A stretch of 64,000 nucleotides of DNA from the NCBI GenBank assembly GCA_035772405.1, contig JAYKKM010000505.1:241001-305000 (forward strand). Reading direction: 5' to 3'. The stretch's first letter is position 1, and each line of letters begins with the position of its first letter. The notes under the pieces are model-generated. The model was not told where the DNA came from, made no database searches, and saw nothing but the letters and a program-made list of their open reading frames with translations. This DNA comes from Chrysogorgia sp. JL179-B06 (lineage: Eukaryota; Cnidaria; Anthozoa; Scleralcyonacea; Chrysogorgiidae). This document shows positions 62,567 to 64,000 of the stretch, piece after piece. Position numbers and translations under genes: made by a program.

Positions 62567-63175
62567 TGTAAACGCTTCATATAAATCCGAACAGTTTTTA
62601 TCGATATGAATCCGAAAACTTTTTAAATTCGGACACTTTTTCTGCCTCCGAGTAAATGTAGTATATAAATCTATTAAGATCCCGTTTACTATACCGGCAC
62701 GAGAGTATACTAGTACTGAGGTCCGCGCATGCATTTGCAGCGAATCTGCAAACTTTCGTAGCCGGATTCGATTTTCCATTTACAGAAGAATAACGAATCC
62801 GAAAGATACTTTTGAATTCGGCCAAATTTGTTGAATCCTAACACTCAGAGTCCGAAGAAATATCATGTCTCGTGTAAATTGTCTGTGTCAACCAAGTGCT
62901 TTACCAGCTGCATTTAGTCACTATAGTTACCCCGAAAATGTTCTCAGTGAAACGCTGCAAACGACAGAATCCGGATAACGATCTTAAATCGTCCACGGAA
63001 CCCCTATCAATTGGGCTTCTAGCCTGTTGGAGTATTCCGTTCACCTAAAAGAGTGATAAATATAATAAACAATCGGACTATTAGTTGAATCCACAAAAAA
63101 ATAAGGGTTGAATCCGACACTGCTTAGATTCGAAAACGATACGAAATCGTACCGTATTAGGGTGTTTACACGATG
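62567..63175. mobile_element. Possible non-autonomous TIR element with GAATCCG motif repeats
   Basis: Weak ends: GGATAGTGTAAACGC at the left and, read inward, GGACATCGTGTAAACACC at the right. GAATCCG or its complement occurs about ten times inside, concentrated towards both ends (GAATCCGAAAAC, AATTCGGACAC, GAATCCGACAC). This is how subterminal transposase sites look. No duplication was found. Confidence 0.35.
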
Positions 63176-63244
63176 TCCGTGATTCTAACCTCCAGCTGGT
63201 GTACTAGTAGACATGCTCCAAGTTTCGAGACGGGTTTATTTCGA

Positions 63245-63487
63245 GATGGGTTTATTTGAGACGGGTTTGTCTCGAGACGGGTTCATGTTTCCAAAACCCG
63301 CCGCCGGGTTTTCCGCCAGCGGGTTTTCTCTCCCGCGGGTTTTCTCTCCCGCGGGTTTTCTCTCCCGCGGGTTTTCTCTCCCGCGGGTTTTCTCTCGCTC
63401 GCTCGCCCACTGCATACAATAATTTGTTGTTGAAACCAAAACATAAACGCGTCTCGAAACAAACCCGTCTCAAATAAACCCGTTCAA
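63245..63487. repeat. Inverted repeat of about 47 bp flanking a 16-bp minisatellite
   Basis: Left arm 63245-63291 (GGTTTATTTGAGACGGGTTT) pairs with 63441-63487 with few mismatches. Between them, GCGGGTTTTCTCTCCC is repeated about five times (63318-63390), followed by a CTCG-rich end. GC content is far above its surroundings. Likely a small hairpin element with an expanded core. Confidence 0.8.
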
Positions 63488-63489
63488 GA

Positions 63490-64000
63490 CGGAGTTTAAT
63501 CGAAAGTTAATAAACACAGATCGCATCAAGACGAAGCTAAATCAATAAAGATTTGCAAGACGCAGTCTAACCAAAGTGAATAACACAGATGACATTTATT
63601 AACAATAACTAAACTGAATCGATTCTCGTGTGTTCTGTTGCGTCAATCTTACAGTAACGCATTGCCAAGCTTCTATGATTGATATTATTTCTTATTCACT
63701 GATATTATTTCTTATTTGTATACAGATTCTGGCTGTTTAACTTTATAGTCCACGACTCCACGGGTATAATAGATTTGGTAATATGATATATAAATTAAAC
63801 ACGAGGATATTATAAACAATGACAGCAATTCACCCGAAATATGAAGAGTGCATTACAATATCATATATAATAAACGCTTAATTATTGTTTGAGCGGAATC
63901 TTTAATCAAACAACAAACAAGAATATCTGACACGATCTGATGAAATGCTTCGTTGTTCTTGAAGGACCTCGCAAACATGACCTTTTCTGCAGATGAAGAG
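63490..64000. other. No recognisable gene; possible ORF start at the window edge
   Basis: AT-rich. ATATTATTTCTTATT is directly duplicated near 63682 and 63703. An ATG in good context (GCAAACATGACC) at 63977 opens a frame that runs off the window after 8 codons, which is too short to judge. Confidence 0.4.

Noticed and set aside
63977..64000. Start of a gene (MTFSADEE...) at the window edge
   Set aside because: Only eight codons are visible; a sequence beyond the window is needed.

Overview
The window looks like a gene-free, transposon-rich stretch of a metazoan nuclear genome. An anthozoan or other cnidarian is my best guess (about 0.6), because the non-LTR reverse transcriptases, the BEL/Pao gag and the large cysteine-protease-like ORF resemble families common in corals and anemones. 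That rests on remembered family features, not on a search. I found no convincing host gene, tRNA or rRNA.

Layout. 1-1139: 3' end of a LINE with its simple-repeat tail. 1138-11787: satellite array 1. 11788-13085: a second LINE, interrupted by a mariner-like MITE. 13100-14150: a decayed Mag-like Gypsy gag/protease on the minus strand, followed by a Harbinger-like MITE (14176-14377). 15302-37698: satellite array 2. 37705-41613: a 3.9 kb TIR-bounded element with three internal tandem-repeat blocks. 41614-44200: a CsRn1-like Gypsy pol with a possible 3' LTR. 44215-48540: a second, very decayed Gypsy, split by a hAT-type MITE. 49600-55100: two copies of a dispersed repeat, two nested TIR elements forming a large palindrome, a LINE scrap, a minisatellite and a decayed protease-like ORF. 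55230-57700: LINE pieces, one split by a fold-back element. 58408-60231: a BEL/Pao gag broken by a hammerhead-ribozyme repeat (retrozyme-like). 60231-64000: dispersed repeats and small inverted-repeat elements.

The two satellite arrays make up about 33 kb, half of the window. They are built from a pentamer ATTGC and two octamers, ATTGCTAC and ATTGCAAC. These words contain no stop codon in any plus-strand frame, which explains the very long spurious reading frames. Above the word level there are kilobase tiles: a 6.83 kb spacing in array 1, a nearly perfect 5.85 kb tandem duplication in array 2, and a third tile family from about 29 kb on. One tile carries a roughly 110 bp inverted insertion that makes a long hairpin.

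The best functional signal is at 59.0-60.1 kb. Three hammerhead motifs occur there, and two of them bound a 230-nt unit, as expected of a self-cleaving, circularising non-autonomous retroelement. Nested insertions elsewhere give a relative history, because several target-site duplications and empty sites can be read directly. Nothing points to a set of genes working together; the window records repeated insertion and amplification.
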